The notes under the pieces were generated by a model. It was not told where the DNA came from, did not search any database, and saw nothing but the letters and a program-made list of their open reading frames with translations. From Epinephelus fuscoguttatus (lineage: Eukaryota; Chordata; Actinopteri; Perciformes; Serranidae), in contig NC_064759.1 of assembly GCF_011397635.1 (NCBI RefSeq), positions 14,590,428-14,654,427 on the forward strand: a DNA stretch of 64,000 nt, written 5' to 3'. Made by a program: the position numbers and the translations under genes. This document shows positions 43,122-56,600 of the stretch, piece by piece. Position 1 is the stretch's first letter. The number at the start of each line of letters is the position of its first letter.

Positions 43122-46100
43122 GTAAGAGGCTGATCCTTCTCTGCTGTCGATTTGTGTGAAGATTAATCATCAAATGAAAAATGATTTAAATGCAAATTAC
43201 ACCACATCACAGCGTTGTGCTAATTTGGATCCATGCTTATATTTTCAAACATGTTTAATGGATGTTCATGAAGCCATCACACCATGCTGCCAAGATGGAT
43301 CCATGCTTATATTTCCAAGTATCACACCCAGTGAGAAGGATGAATCTTCTCCATTTGACATTTGTAGAATAAGATGCTGTTACAGTTTGATTGCACCCAG
43401 TTTTATTTGTCTCACAATTCCTCTTAATGCTTTTTTTTTTGGATTCTTTGTTTTAATCTGCAGGATAATTCAATATTTTGTCCTGCATTGGTTTGTCAGT
43501 TGGGTCAGTAGTGTGGAAGCGTTTTGTCACCATCAACTTGTCATGCTGGACTCTTGCACACATCAAAGCACTGATTCGCTCTGACTTACTGACTATGAGC
43601 TGCACTCACTTACCTTCGGTCAGCTGCACTCACTTTGAAGGTTCATTGTTGCGGAGCTGAATTTTTGCAGACGAATGTGAAGTGCAAATTTAATTCTTCT
43701 TTTCCTGTCGCTTCACATCTGTAGATAAAGGTAACTTTGCACCCATCACAAAGATGTTAATTAATTTCTCCTGGCTGATGCAGTATGTCATGAAACTGTA
43801 ATGTCATAAATTGCAGTCATTAAGGTTGTTGTTAAGAGGTTGTTAGACAACCACTCAGGCTTTAATGTGAACCATAACAGATTTTATGAGGCAAATTGAA
43901 TATGTGCTTCATTTCAGCAGCAAAAGGACCTCATTAATTATATCTCCTGCTCAGGAGAGTTGCATTGTCGTAAAAAGATGCAGGTGGAGATGAATTTCCT
44001 GTGCTCGAGATGATTTTAAATTCAGCTGACAGAGATGCTTCAGCCTTGTTCTCATTAGCTGCCTCACAAAATGGCCCTTTTCTTTACATTCAGACATCAT
44101 GGAGTCTCATATCACGCAAGTGGTTTCATTCTCGGTGTCGTCTGAGCTCCGTGTAGGCTGAACACACCAAAATCATTCCCCCTTTTTTTGTCTTCAGAGC
44201 TCACAGGCGGGTGAGAGTCGGTGGTTTCTTTGCCACCTCGCTCCTCGTTGCTCCCTTTTTTTTTTTTCTTTTCCTCTCCACCGACTGAGCTCAAAATCAC
44301 ATTTATTTGGCTTCAGTTATGCAATGGTAACAGGCATGATAACAAGCTGGCAGGAGACATCACGTCAACTTGAGGCTTCCTATCTGTGACAACTGCTGAG
44401 TAACTGCTGCTCCAGAGGACTGTGACCCCCCCACCCCCCCCACCCCCCTCCTCGCCCCCATCAGCACCTCATTAGGTTGCCTCAATAACTTTCTGGGTTG
44501 CAGGGGAGTCCTACCTGAACTTTGACCTGGTGTCCGTCACCACTGTGCGTTTCTTCTTCATGCATCTAGAATTGATTTAGTGTGAGAAGTGATGTCAAAG
44601 TAAGACAGATAAGCTGCTGTCATGCTGGTCATTTCTTTGTCTGTGTAATAATTGTGGGGTTTATATGGTGTAGTCTGCGTCCTATTAGCTTCACAGTGAA
44701 AATCATTATTAGTGCAGTTTGCCGTCCATCAAAGGAAATGCTTTTCTATATTGACCCACTTTAATGGTGGCGGTGATCACAACAGGTAGACTGATTCTCC
44801 TTTAATTGTGGAATTGGCCCTTCACTTGATTATTATGCCTCTCAAAAAGCTTTCACCCCATCCAGAGTCTGATAAATGCACCTCATAGACCTGCCTCACA
44901 GCTCTTGTAATACATCTAATCTAATAAAGTCACTCAAGATAAATGGTCATGAAGGAATGCATAAACACAACAGTCTGTTTACACTGCTGATGTGTGGTGG
45001 ACGGATGCAACTCCTCGCAGCGTGTGTAAACCATTATGTTCAGCGCAGTTTTAATAAGGGAAATGGAGTGTTGGCAATGATTTGATTTGTGACAGTTGGG
45101 CTGCTGGAACCATTAAGGTGAACAGGCTTATTGTAATGGGCTTACAGCGGCCCTGTCTGGCCTGTGGGCGAGCTGTTAACTTGTTCTGAGCCATAAACGC
45201 CCCAAATCTGAATGGGGAAATTGTCTGGCGTTGAATGTGACATGTGGCTAAATTTAAACTTTTATCATGCCCAGTATTAACCCAATTATGTGCAGTGGGT
45301 TGTGAATCAATGGGGATAGTAAAGAGCCTCAGCAGTGTGGAATACTGTGCCGATTGAAAGTTGTGTAACATCTGCGTTGAAAGATAATAAAAGCCTTTCA
45401 TTCAGAATCTATCTGACATTACTGGATCCTGTTAGAATCAAATGCAGAATAGTATCTGCCTGTAATATCAGCATTGAGCTCAGCTGTATAACCCTTTGTA
45501 TTTTAGTATTGTAGCCGTTGTTGTGAATGCCTCTGCTCTGTTCCCCCTCTCCTGAGCTGTCTTAAAACACTCCTTTCTTAAACAGTAAAGCTCTGATGGT
45601 CTCTTAATCTGGGCAGCCGGTATCAGAAGCCTACCAGGCTCCCGTCTCGCCCTCTGTTCCCCCTCTGCTCTGTCATTGTAATGAGGATTCCAGTGTATGT
45701 TTTGGCTAACCGGATTTGCCCTTTGTATTTACCCTACTTTCTCCCTCTTGGCCGGCTTTAGTGAGCAGTGGCTGACGATGCAGTCAAATATATCGCTCTA
45801 TGTATGATAGTCCTCTTGATGCTATGTATAATATTCCTCTCCTGCATATACTCGACCAAGAAGACCTCTTCAAAGACACCATATATCCCCTATATAATCC
45901 ATGCTGCTCCTATAGCAGATACCCTTTTCATAAGGTCGGAGAGGTCGGTGTATCAGCCATTTGTTACATATAGTCATGTAATCTCTCTGTGTTCAAGGCA
46001 GAAAGCGCTCACGCTGCTGCTAACGATTATTATTCATCTGTTGATACGTTTTTCAGTTAGTCGATAAATTTGTGCTACGTATGGTCAAAAATTGTTAAGA

Positions 46101-46202
46101 AACAGCATCTGGCAACGTGTCCAGGGCCCAAGGTTACATCTTGAAATTGAATTATTTGTCCGACCAACAGTGTGAAAACCTAAATCTATCCAATTTAACA
46201 GT
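43122..46202. other. Presumed ttyh1 first intron, left part
   Basis: No coding exon recognised. GGATCCATGCTTATATTT occurs twice, at about 43227 and 43295. There is a C-rich run at 44427-44458. A hydrophobic frame at 45768-46067 has no good start or splice support. Confidence 0.4.
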
Positions 46203-46840
46203 AGGGCTGAATGATTTGGAAAAAATATCTAATTGTGATTATTTTTGACTTATAATGCTATTGCAATATGATGAAGGTTGTAATGGTTTACTGTGAAAAC
46301 CGTATGCCGTGGTATGAAAATTGACAGTTATCATATTGTATACATTTGCTTATCTATGGTTTTGAAAAAAAAAATGCAATTGAACGTACAGTTTCATCAC
46401 ATGTGCATCTCCTTTCTTCCTTTACTGCATGTCAGACTTTTTACACATACTGCCATAACAAAATGGTGTCAAGTCTCTTCCTTTAAGGGTCATTTCAACT
46501 GATAATAATAATTGTGTAATGTCATGCATCATGATACAATGATGCCACGAATCTTAAATATTTTGACTGTTATCTTAGGGTGAATGAAAAACTTACACCG
46601 TTGTTACCCTAGGTGTGGGGTGTTTTTTTGTTTGTTTGTTTTTTTGTTAGTATCTGTGCCAGGCAGATTTTTTTTTAAGTCCGTGGAATATTGTTTACAG
46701 GCTGGGACATCTCTGCAGCACCACAATACTTTATTAAACATTTATATTTTGCCTTTAACATTTATTGCGCCTCCTGAAATTTGGATCTCGCACTAGTCCA
46801 TATTGTGATTTTCGATAAAATTCCTATTAATTCAGCCCTG
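46203..46840. mobile_element. Terminal-inverted-repeat element
   Basis: It begins AGGGCTGAATGATTTGG and ends AATTCAGCCCT, with interior AATTGTGATTATTTTTG and ATTGTGATTTTCGAT; this is a common fish repeat layout. No transposase. Confidence 0.6.
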
Positions 46841-47616
46841 TTTAAGATAATATCAAACAAAGAAAATAATTTTGCTTGCTTAAATGATTAACTGAATTGC
46901 TGGATATTTATTTTCTGTAGATGGTCTGACTAAACAATTAATTGACACAATGTTTGAGCTCTGAACACATCACATGCTCAACAAAAAAAGTGTTTTCTGT
47001 CTCAAAAATGATAAACTAAAGATTGGGACAGGTAAAGCTTGTAACAAGTTTATTCATTCATGTTTAGTTTAATTTATCTGATATGGACATCACAATAGCA
47101 TTAAAATCGTACATATATGCACAAGAACCAGATGTGCTGTGTTTAGTGTTTGTAGTGAAATGTTAATTTGCAACAGGAGGCATTTTAAAAGTTAAATTAG
47201 TAAAAAAAAAAAAAAAAAAAAAGAATACATTTGCAAATACACTGACGAACCCATACACAGATATACGTCCGCACAAAATACACAAGGAACTGATTTAACA
47301 TCAGTAAAGCCATAAATCAAAAACCAGAACAGCACACTTACTTCAGCCTCTACTCTGAGTGAGTTGAAGTGCTTTACACTCCCAAGAGCATGTTTCAGGT
47401 AACTATGGCTGACATTTTGACCCTTACTTTGCTCAGGTGATTTCTGTTCATAAACTGTCTCCACTGAGCCTGAATGGAGGAGGGACACAGCAGCTGTAGA
47501 GCTCGCAGTGACCTCCTCTCTCAGGAAGTCCTTCACCCTTTCTCCCCCTCTCTCCTCTGCTCTTACCTCACCTCACATCCTGGTTGCTCTGACCCTTCCT
47601 TCCTTCCCTCCCGCAG
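46841..47616. other. DNA just upstream of the ttyh1 start exon
   Basis: Contains an A-tract at about 47202-47222 and, from about 47520, a pyrimidine-rich tract ending CCCTCCCGCAG, the acceptor of the ATG-containing exon. Confidence 0.5.
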
Positions 47617-50600
47617 GGTGGAGGAGGGGGACCAGTGGCAGTAGAAAATGGCTGCCATGACAACGGTGCCCAGCTATACCCCCTCACTGTGGGTGAGAAT
47701 GTGTCACGCCCTCCCCCGGCTGGACCTCACCATGCAGATGAAGGACAACATCTTTGTCCCCGACAGCTGGGAGTACCAGCAGGTAACCGACACCTGCCAC
47801 ACCACATGCTGCACTGTAACCGTCCAATCTGAGGCGCCACGTTGCATAATCATTACAGCCCTGTTGCTCCATTTGTAGTTCTAAATGTTCAGGTATGTTC
47901 TGCTACAATTAAGCGACTGCTTGATGGGCAGTTTGCTTGACATCAGACTTTAAATTGCTCCATAAACCCCTGAATTATGATGGCATTTACAGACCTTTAA
48001 AACACCTCTTCATGCCAGCTCATTGACCTAATTATTGGTGGGAAGATTGCACTAGACCCCTCCAAGAGACCCTTAGCTCATCACATCAATCTACATTTTC
48101 TACCTTGCTTTAGATGTTGCAGTGCTCCTCTAAACTGTCACCCGCACCTCTGCCTCTGTGCATGCAAACTGTAGATATTTTATTGCTGTCGGGGAGCGCG
48201 TGGTCCTGTAGCAGGTTTCCACAGCTGCTGCTGCCTGCACGTTCCTGCGCTGTGCAGGTTCTGCTGCAAAATGGCAAGGTTTCATCCTTCGTCTCCTTCA
48301 ACAGGCTCTCATACAAAACGCTCCAGCCAGCCAGCAGTGTCTCACAGTGCGTGTTTGTGACTTCTCTGCGGTACAAAGAGGAGGAGGAGGAGGAGGGGAC
48401 ACACACACAAATTATCCTGCAGAACAGAAAGACAAAAGAGACTGAAAGTGCTCCGAGAGGGAGAATGAGAGAGGGAATGAGTAATGCGAGGAGGTTGCTG
48501 AACACAAGACCGGGCAGAGAGAGAGAGAGAGAAATAGAGAGTGGGAGTGAGAGAGAGTGGCAGTGAATGTATTTAAGTAGGTCACAGATTATTAATAGAG
48601 ATTCAGTGGTGTGGATAGAAAGAAAGAGAGGGGAGAGAGTGGGGGAGAGAGCGGGAGTGGGAGCGAGGGAGAGTGTGGGGAAAAAGGGGTTGGGTGGAGA
48701 GGAGCGATGGGGAGGGGCTTTGGAGAGCAGGAGGTGAGACGGAGGGAAGGTGGAGGAATGGGGAGTGACAGACGGGCAGATGGATGAAGGATAATACTGT
48801 AGATATGTGTCGGAGCAAAACGCGTTTCAGTAATGTTGACTTTGTGACATGGAGTCTGATCGAAAGCAGAGTCTGATATGGCTTAGTGACATTAATATTC
48901 ACTGTGGTGCAGATCAGGGGTTGATGGGTTAAAGCCTTTGGAATAAGTATAAACTGATCAAGAGTCAAATTAATTGCGTTAAATTTGCCTCTCTGATAGT
49001 GTATGTTTACATATAGTGTGTATATCTGCGTCCTTGATTTTTGCTGCCTCTCGAAGCACACAGTTTATATTCTCATACCTTTTTAATCACCATCTCCTGC
49101 TGCTTAATGGGGGCGGGACAATGTGACAAGCCATGGAATTTAACAGGATTAGTTGGTATTTTACTCTCTCAAATGGCTCGTCTCCACTTGTAAAAATGGA
49201 ATTAAAGTGCCATTTTTCACATCCACTGACTCATACCTTTCTCCTCCTCCTCTTCCTCTTCTCTCCCAGACTCTGCTGGTTCTGTCCAGTTTATCAGCCA
49301 TCGCTCTCGTCATCTCCCTCTTGGTGGTCCTCTCCTTCCTCATACACTACTGCTGCTGTCACCGTGGTGACCGGAGCGAGGGCTCGGAGGAGGAGGAAGA
49401 GGATGAAGATGCCAGCACAGGTCACGGTTACAGCGGGAAGAAAGGGCGGGGCATCTGCTGCGTCACGTGGGTGGCAGTAGCGGCTGTCACGCTGTGCTGG
49501 TGAGAATGAGGATCCAGACGTCATTATCAACCACACAGCTTTTATTCATTTTAAAACAACAAACCCAAATTGCCTTTTAGCAGTGGTGGGAGAATTATTC
49601 CGATCTTTTTCTTCCTGCATTTAAAATCTTACTTCAAAGTGTTGTATGTAACTCTGGAGAAGGAGAGGTGATTGTTGAGGTCGCCAAATACAAATGCTTT
49701 GAGTTAATGGTTTGATCCGGCTGCCAGCTATTTTACAGATTATGATTTTACGATCTTTTAGAATATGATACATTGCAGTAGTATAAATAATCCAGCAGGA
49801 TATAAAGCAGTCAACCAGCTGCACTTCAATCAGCAACAGCTATGACAGTATCACAGTTACAGGATCCATTTGTGATATTTAAAGTACAGCCTTGCTGATG
49901 GACTTTAACTCAGAGTATTTTCATATTGTAGTATATCTAAGGTCTGAATTATTCTTCCACCACTTATTACCACCACTTATTATTAGCTTGTTAACACTGA
50001 TGCATCAGAGCATAAGTAGCATTTTAGTGTTTGATAGCTGGCCAGCTAGGTTTAAGTTTAATCTGGTGGTTCCCTAGTTAGGGCTCAGCCCCGCCCACTG
50101 GGTCATGAGATAAATCTGAGGGGATGTGAGATGATTAATGGTGTAGGCAAGACGATAAAACAAAGTAGTGATACACAAATCTGTATTCATGTGTTGAACT
50201 TCTTTGCTTTTGACGTGAAATATTGGAATATTTTACCTTCTTGAGCGTAAAGAAAGAGTAATTTATAGTAATTGCCGAGCATTTTGGGAAAGTTAAACAA
50301 TAAAATCAGGAGTCATGTCTCGACCGTAGCTGGAGCCAGTACCTGGTTAGCTTAGCTTAGCTTAGCATAAAAACTGGAAACAGAGGGGAACAGCTAGCCG
50401 AGCTCTGTCAAAAGGTAGGAAAGCCTCCTAACAACACCTTTAAAGCTCACTAAGTAACACTTATTTTTACTGTGTTACTTTTGGACAGAGCCAGGCTAGC
50501 TCTTTCCCACTGTTTCAGGTCTTTATGCTAAGCTGTGCTAAGCTAAGCTAAGCTGTAGCTTCGTATTGACCCTACAGACACAACAGTGGCATTGCTCTTC

Positions 50601-53600
50601 TCGTCTATTTCTTCATAATAAGCATATTTATAAATGAAAGGGAGAAAAAAAAAATTAAAGGGAGAATTCAGCAAAAGAGTCAAAAGTAAAAAAAATCTTG
50701 GAAACCACTAGTTTAAAGGTTCTGTATATGACATTCAGAGCACTAATGCAGCAGCAAATCACTATTTGCTATGTGATGATATAGTGGAGCGATGGCGTCC
50801 TGAGCAGAGAATGAAGTCACGCTTCCTCTGTGTATTTTGTTATACCAACTTCTCTGATCTGTATTGTGGTAGACAATCTGGCCATACGCGCATCCTAGTG
50901 CATTTGAGTCCCTGTGTGTGTATCTCAATGGCTAGCTAATTGCCCCCACTTTACAATGTCGTCATATGGCAATCACAGCTGATGACCAGTGTTGGGGTCG
51001 TTATTCAAATAAAGTAATGTATTACACATTAGTTGTTACTTTTAAAAGTAAAAGAGTTTGGCTTCATTACACCTCATAGCACAAATAATAATGGCATCAA
51101 AATAATATATCAGTAGGCCTAAAGAAAATAATGTAAGAGACGAGCCTTGCTTACACCATTAGATGATAAAAGACTTAAAGGGGGAAAAACAACTTTAAAT
51201 GGTGTATGAATGGTATTTAATGGGCCTTGTAGTAGACTAGTCCAGCTTATTTGATGTGTTAACACTTAAGCAGCTGTTAAACCTCATAAGGAGGAGATCC
51301 TAAAATCATTTTTAGACAACTTTTTCCTCCTTGGAGTTGGGACAAGACTGAAAAGCCTCTTCACAGGCACGCTTGATGATGTTGCTGTTGTCAACACTTT
51401 TCATTTTATTCCATCCACAGATAATTGAAGACTTGGTCTAATGCAAGTAACGACATACTTGTTTGATTATTAACTGTAATGTGATTACAGAATTAAGAAC
51501 AGTAACATGTTACCTTACTGCTTCACTGACAAATATAATTTGATTACAGAAACACGTTACTGTAATGCTACTTAGTCATTTCTGTAATGCTACTGTAACG
51601 CCTTACACCCAACACTGCTGATAATACTGTCCCGATCTCAAGTGGTGGAATGGCGACACAGAGTGACCGATAGCTCTATTAGCACTGTTGCTGTTGTTAG
51701 TGCTGTTAAGGTAGCTGCTAGCCACCAGCTCATCACCTCCATGTTGAGAAACGTGTGCAGGTAACCCCGGCTCTGACTCTGAATCATAGATATGCTCTGA
51801 ATGTCACGTACAGCTCCTTTAATCTTTAAAAGTGAACTGCTTTTCATAAACTTATCTTGTGTTTTTTTGGTAAAACCTTAACTGTAAAGTAACAAGTAAC
51901 TAGCTGTCAGATAAATGCATCACAAAGTCCATTATTTCCCTCTGAATTGTTGAAGTATAAAGTAACGTATGCTAGAAATACAAGTAAACAAAGTTACAAG
52001 TACCTTAAGGCTTTGCGTAAAGGGACAGTTCACCCCCAAATCAAAAACACATTTTGTTCCTCTTACTTTTAGTGGTATTTAAGATTGTTTTGGTGTGAGT
52101 TGCAGAGTGTTGGAGATATCGGCCGTAGAGATGTCTGCATTCTCTCAAATATTATGGAACTCATGGATGAGCCTCTTGTCCATGAGGAGATGCATGCTTC
52201 CTTCTGCGTAGTGATGTGGTTAGTTCTTACATGAAACCGCTCACAGCAAGGTCTGTGGATTATCTTGAGTAACCAGGTCATGATTTCTGTAAAGAGACAT
52301 TGCTGTTGAGTTTTTAAAATGTATTTTTTGGCACTTTGAGCACCACAAGCTGAGTGCCATCTAGTTCCATTATATTTGACAGAAGGCAGACATCTCTACA
52401 GCCGATATCTCCAATACTAAACTAGTAAAAAACTAAACTCACACTAAAAATATCTAGACTGATAAATAGCACTCAGATAAAAGGAGAAATGTGTACTTTT
52501 GATTTTGGGGTGAACTGTCCCTTTAAGTAAAAGTACTTTTAATTGGAACAGCACCAAGGCTGTGAATCACAAGTTGTCATCCTCGCCATCGTCATGTGCT
52601 TTTTAGTCTGTCACACAGTCACCAATGTCACTGGAGAGGGGAGGAGGCCCAGATGACAGCTGATGGTCACGTTAAGTTGCTGTTTACCGACCACAGGCCT
52701 GTGACAGCTCTGTGCGTGTTAGTTAGTGTGTGTATTTCAGCTGTTTCCTCATCACTGTGTGCGTGGGGATGATCTCAGCTCGCCCACCAGCAGTCATTTA
52801 CCCACCGGTGTTCCCCTCAGATCTGGTGACCATGCAGTCATCAAGTCAGTACATTCCGTATGTACATTATGTAGAAATTGTGCTTGACATCTGTCCAGGA
52901 CACTTTGGTGTAGTGGAAGTCACTGAGGGGAAGCTCGGCTGCCCGTCAGACCTTTTAAATCTAAAGCTAGAGGCGCAGCTGTGTGCTGTGATAAAATTAT
53001 AGTGCAATTTAATGCTTCAGCAGTGCTTGTTATTATATTCCAGTCCATTCCCCGTGAGGTTATATGTACTGAGACTGTATTGTTATATCACAGAACATAA
53101 TGTACCGGGGATCTGATTTCAGTTGTCATAATGATGTCGTCATATACAGACTGTAGGTTGATGCGGCTCGTGTCTCCCCCTTATGGCTCGTAATGTAATG
53201 TAATGTACCCGTCTCCTCCTCTGATGCTCCGCACAAGGACTTCCTGCGCTAGACAGGATGAAAAAATAATGCAGCAGTTTACCTCTTGAAAATATTTCAT
53301 GTGACACCCTTTCCTCCAGATGGTGGCCCTTTTGTCACAAGTACAAAAAACAGTCATTTGAAATGCAGCTGCATTAGACAGCGTTCACATTTGGCAGCTT
53401 GAAATGCAAAGCACACACAGACGCAGACACACATTCCTCCTTTTCCCTTTCCCCCTGCTTTCTAATCTGGGTCACATACTTTGTGGGAGATTGGGTCATA
53501 CCATTCCTCTCGGGTTTGAGGGGATTTGACGAACATCTGGCCCGAGCCTTAATCTGAATATTTGAATAACAGAAAGATGTGTAAACATGTCGCTATGTTT

Positions 53601-56600
53601 AACATTTCGAATATTTTCCTTGCTGAAGCTTAACTGTGCAGTATAAAGAGTCAGCTTTTTTTCTCCCATCATCTGTTTATTCCTTCCCTTGCGCTCCACT
53701 GTTGGTATGCTCATCCAGAGCACACATATCCCATCCTCTCCAGCTCTATCTCCTTGTGTCACATTCATTTAAAATGTACATACACACTGAATTAAACATC
53801 ACATTTATGCCACTGCTATCTGTTCTACTACACCCCTCTCCCTCGCACACACATGCACACACCTTCCCACAATGTTTTCATGTTGCCTTTTTTCTCTCCC
53901 TTTGCAGTGTTGCCATAGGCATCGGTTTCTATGGCAACAGCGAGGCTAATGATGGGATGTATCAGTTGACCTCGTCTCTTCTCACAGCCAATTATACGCT
54001 AGCTTCCATCGATCTGCTGGTGAGTGCTGCAAGTCAGCGAGTAAACTGTCATGCAGAATACCTAACCTGTGTGTGTGCGTGTGTGTATGTGTGTGCACAT
54101 GTGTGTGAGAGAGAGAGAGTGTGGTCTGCAGAGAGAGGGAAAGAAAATCAGATACAAACTTGTGTTTTTATCGATCTCCCTGTGGTCAGACAGTGGTTTA
54201 TGTGTCAGACTGCCAAATGTCCTCTTCCCTTTGCAGAAGATGCAGGTCAGGAGAGCTACTGTAATATGGATAACAATATAAATCTGAGTTAATCGGTTCC
54301 GCTCATGTCTGTTCATAAAATATAAACTACCATATCATTTATTAAAATTACAGCAGGAGGTCTTTGACCCTCATAAAGCAACAGCATTTGACCCATTTGA
54401 AAAGAGTGAACATTCAGAGAGTGGACAGAATCATATTTAGAGTCAGTTGATATTTAATTTAAACATTCATTCGCTAAAAGTGAAGAATAACACACATTTA
54501 TCAAGAAACTTACTCCCACATGTAACTGGATGTTGTATCAGAGCAGGAATATCCCATCAGAGACAAAGATTTACCCCAGTGCTTCCTAAATTCTTTAAAT
54601 GGCATCTCTAGTGACTTTGTTTTTCATGGCAGCAACATGCAGACATATGCAACCTTTTCAGCTGTAAACAAAACCATCAAACTCTATCAAATGATTTTAT
54701 TCTAACAAAATAATAGAGCAAAAAAGAAAGCATTGTTTTAAAACATAAGAAACATATCAACAAATATTAAGTGAGATAAAAGGCCTGTCCTCAAACATGC
54801 TGTCGCTCAGTGAAAAAGAGGTCAGCGATTTACGTTCTGTCTTGCTGTGCAGATGTACAAATGAGTGTTAAACTAAAAAAGATAAATTGCACAAATGAAG
54901 TCATGCACTGATTTTGTTTTTTGTTTAAATTTATACTATACAGGCAGCGTCGGATGCTGCATGTGTCGCCAGCAACAGTGAAAGCAAATGGATTCACTCT
55001 TGTTGCTATATTTGCAGTTTTTTGGTGCTGTGTCGGCAATTTATGTAGCTTTCTCTTGGATGCATGCTGCTTGTGGTCTAGTACCTGGTCACTACCTTTT
55101 TATAAACCTGCGACCTCACCTGCGCTCTGTCACACACTTAGAGTGGGTTGTACGTGATGTTTAAGGGGGATTATTTTTGTATAAGTCTATATACGCCTTT
55201 TTTTTTAATGAAAATCCTGCATAGTGTATCTTTAACTCTTTTATCTGCTGATAGTTTTCTCTGGCAGATAATATGATGAGACGAGATGAGATAAGATAAA
55301 ATAGGACAAGCCTTTATTGTCTCTGACATTCGAGAGAACACAGGTGACATGGACACGCACATGTACATCCATACACCCCAAGAGTATTGAACAATGCCCT
55401 CGACCAAGTAGTACACAGATGCCCTACCTAAAGCGACTGCACAAAATTATTGCATAAGTGCCCTACACATAGTACTTGCTCAGATGCCCTGAACAAGGTT
55501 ATTTCACAGCAAATGCCCTACGTCACATTATGGCACGGATGTCCTACGCCAAAATATTACATATCCCTTCCCTCCCATCACACCCCTACACATACTCACA
55601 GCTCACAGTTCGCTCACCTGTACCTTCTGCCTGAGGCTATCAGCTCATACTCCTTATGAAGGATGTTATTTGGGTCAGTAGTGACAGACCTGGGGTTGAA
55701 ATCCATTTCTTGGGTTTTCTTAACGTTATAATTGTGACATAGTAAACAGGGTTTTCAATACTATTTTATTGATGTTTAATGCTCTTTTTTCCACTTTTGA
55801 ATTATGCAAATGAAAAATAAGCATGTGTTTAGAAATATACAGTAAGAAAATAAATAAAATAAGTAAATTTTGTGTCACACAGCACCCAGTGACCCACTGT
55901 GTGATCCAGTGATCAGGTGTTATAGAAATCCTTTCATTTTTTGCAGTATGTTATTCTGCAAAAACAGAATTTTTATGAACATTTTATTTGTGTGAAATCT
56001 TTAATATCACCAGGAGCCACTGAAATATAGAATTAACAGGAAGATGAATATATTTGTGATATGTAGTATTAGAAAAAGTATATGTACAGGAATGAAATAA
56101 CACTGAGTTGTGAAGCAAAATGAAACCTCATCGGAGAGGAAAAGGAAATTCTGCTGCTGGTAGACGTGGTGTATCAGAGAAATTGTATGATTTGAAGAAT
56201 TTAGTTTTTTAATATAGCGAGGGGCTTTACTGGAGTTGCATTGATTAGTATTAGTAATAACTGCACAGTATGCACACAGGGATGTGTGTACAGGGATGTA
56301 ATAGATGGATAAGATATTAGATAATAAGATAAAGGACTCACAAAAAAGCAGCAGCTGCAAATAACAGACTTCAAACTGCTCCGTCCTGAATGTGACAGAT
56401 AACAAATTATTCATCATGATTCATACAAAACAAAGGGAGCGTGTTCACTTCTCTCTCTGTACTGCAGCTTCTCTTGCAAACTTAAGTAAAAAAGAGATTT
56501 ATCTAATCTCTTTCTAACTGAAAATGCTCTTTGAGTTAGTTAAGTCTGCAAGTAGGAGTAAAAGTAGAGAAGTTGTTCACTTGAAACTTGTGTTATACAT

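Noticed and set aside
43216-43320. Duplicated GGATCCATGCTTATATTT
   Set aside because: A single local duplication of roughly 25 bp with no further structure.
45768-46067. 99-codon frame with a strongly hydrophobic start
   Set aside because: It begins at GTG, has no good start context or splice sites, and resembles no protein I know.
52730-53002. Hydrophobic frame after an acceptor-like TTTCAG, phase-compatible with ttyh1 exon 2
   Set aside because: Direct splicing of exon 2 to 53908 restores the conserved second membrane segment and G-I-G-F-Y-G-N; inserting this piece would break it.
53636-54292. 218-codon frame across the third ttyh1 exon
   Set aside because: Only 53908-54019 is bounded by splice sites and matches the family; the rest is intron read-through including GT repeats.
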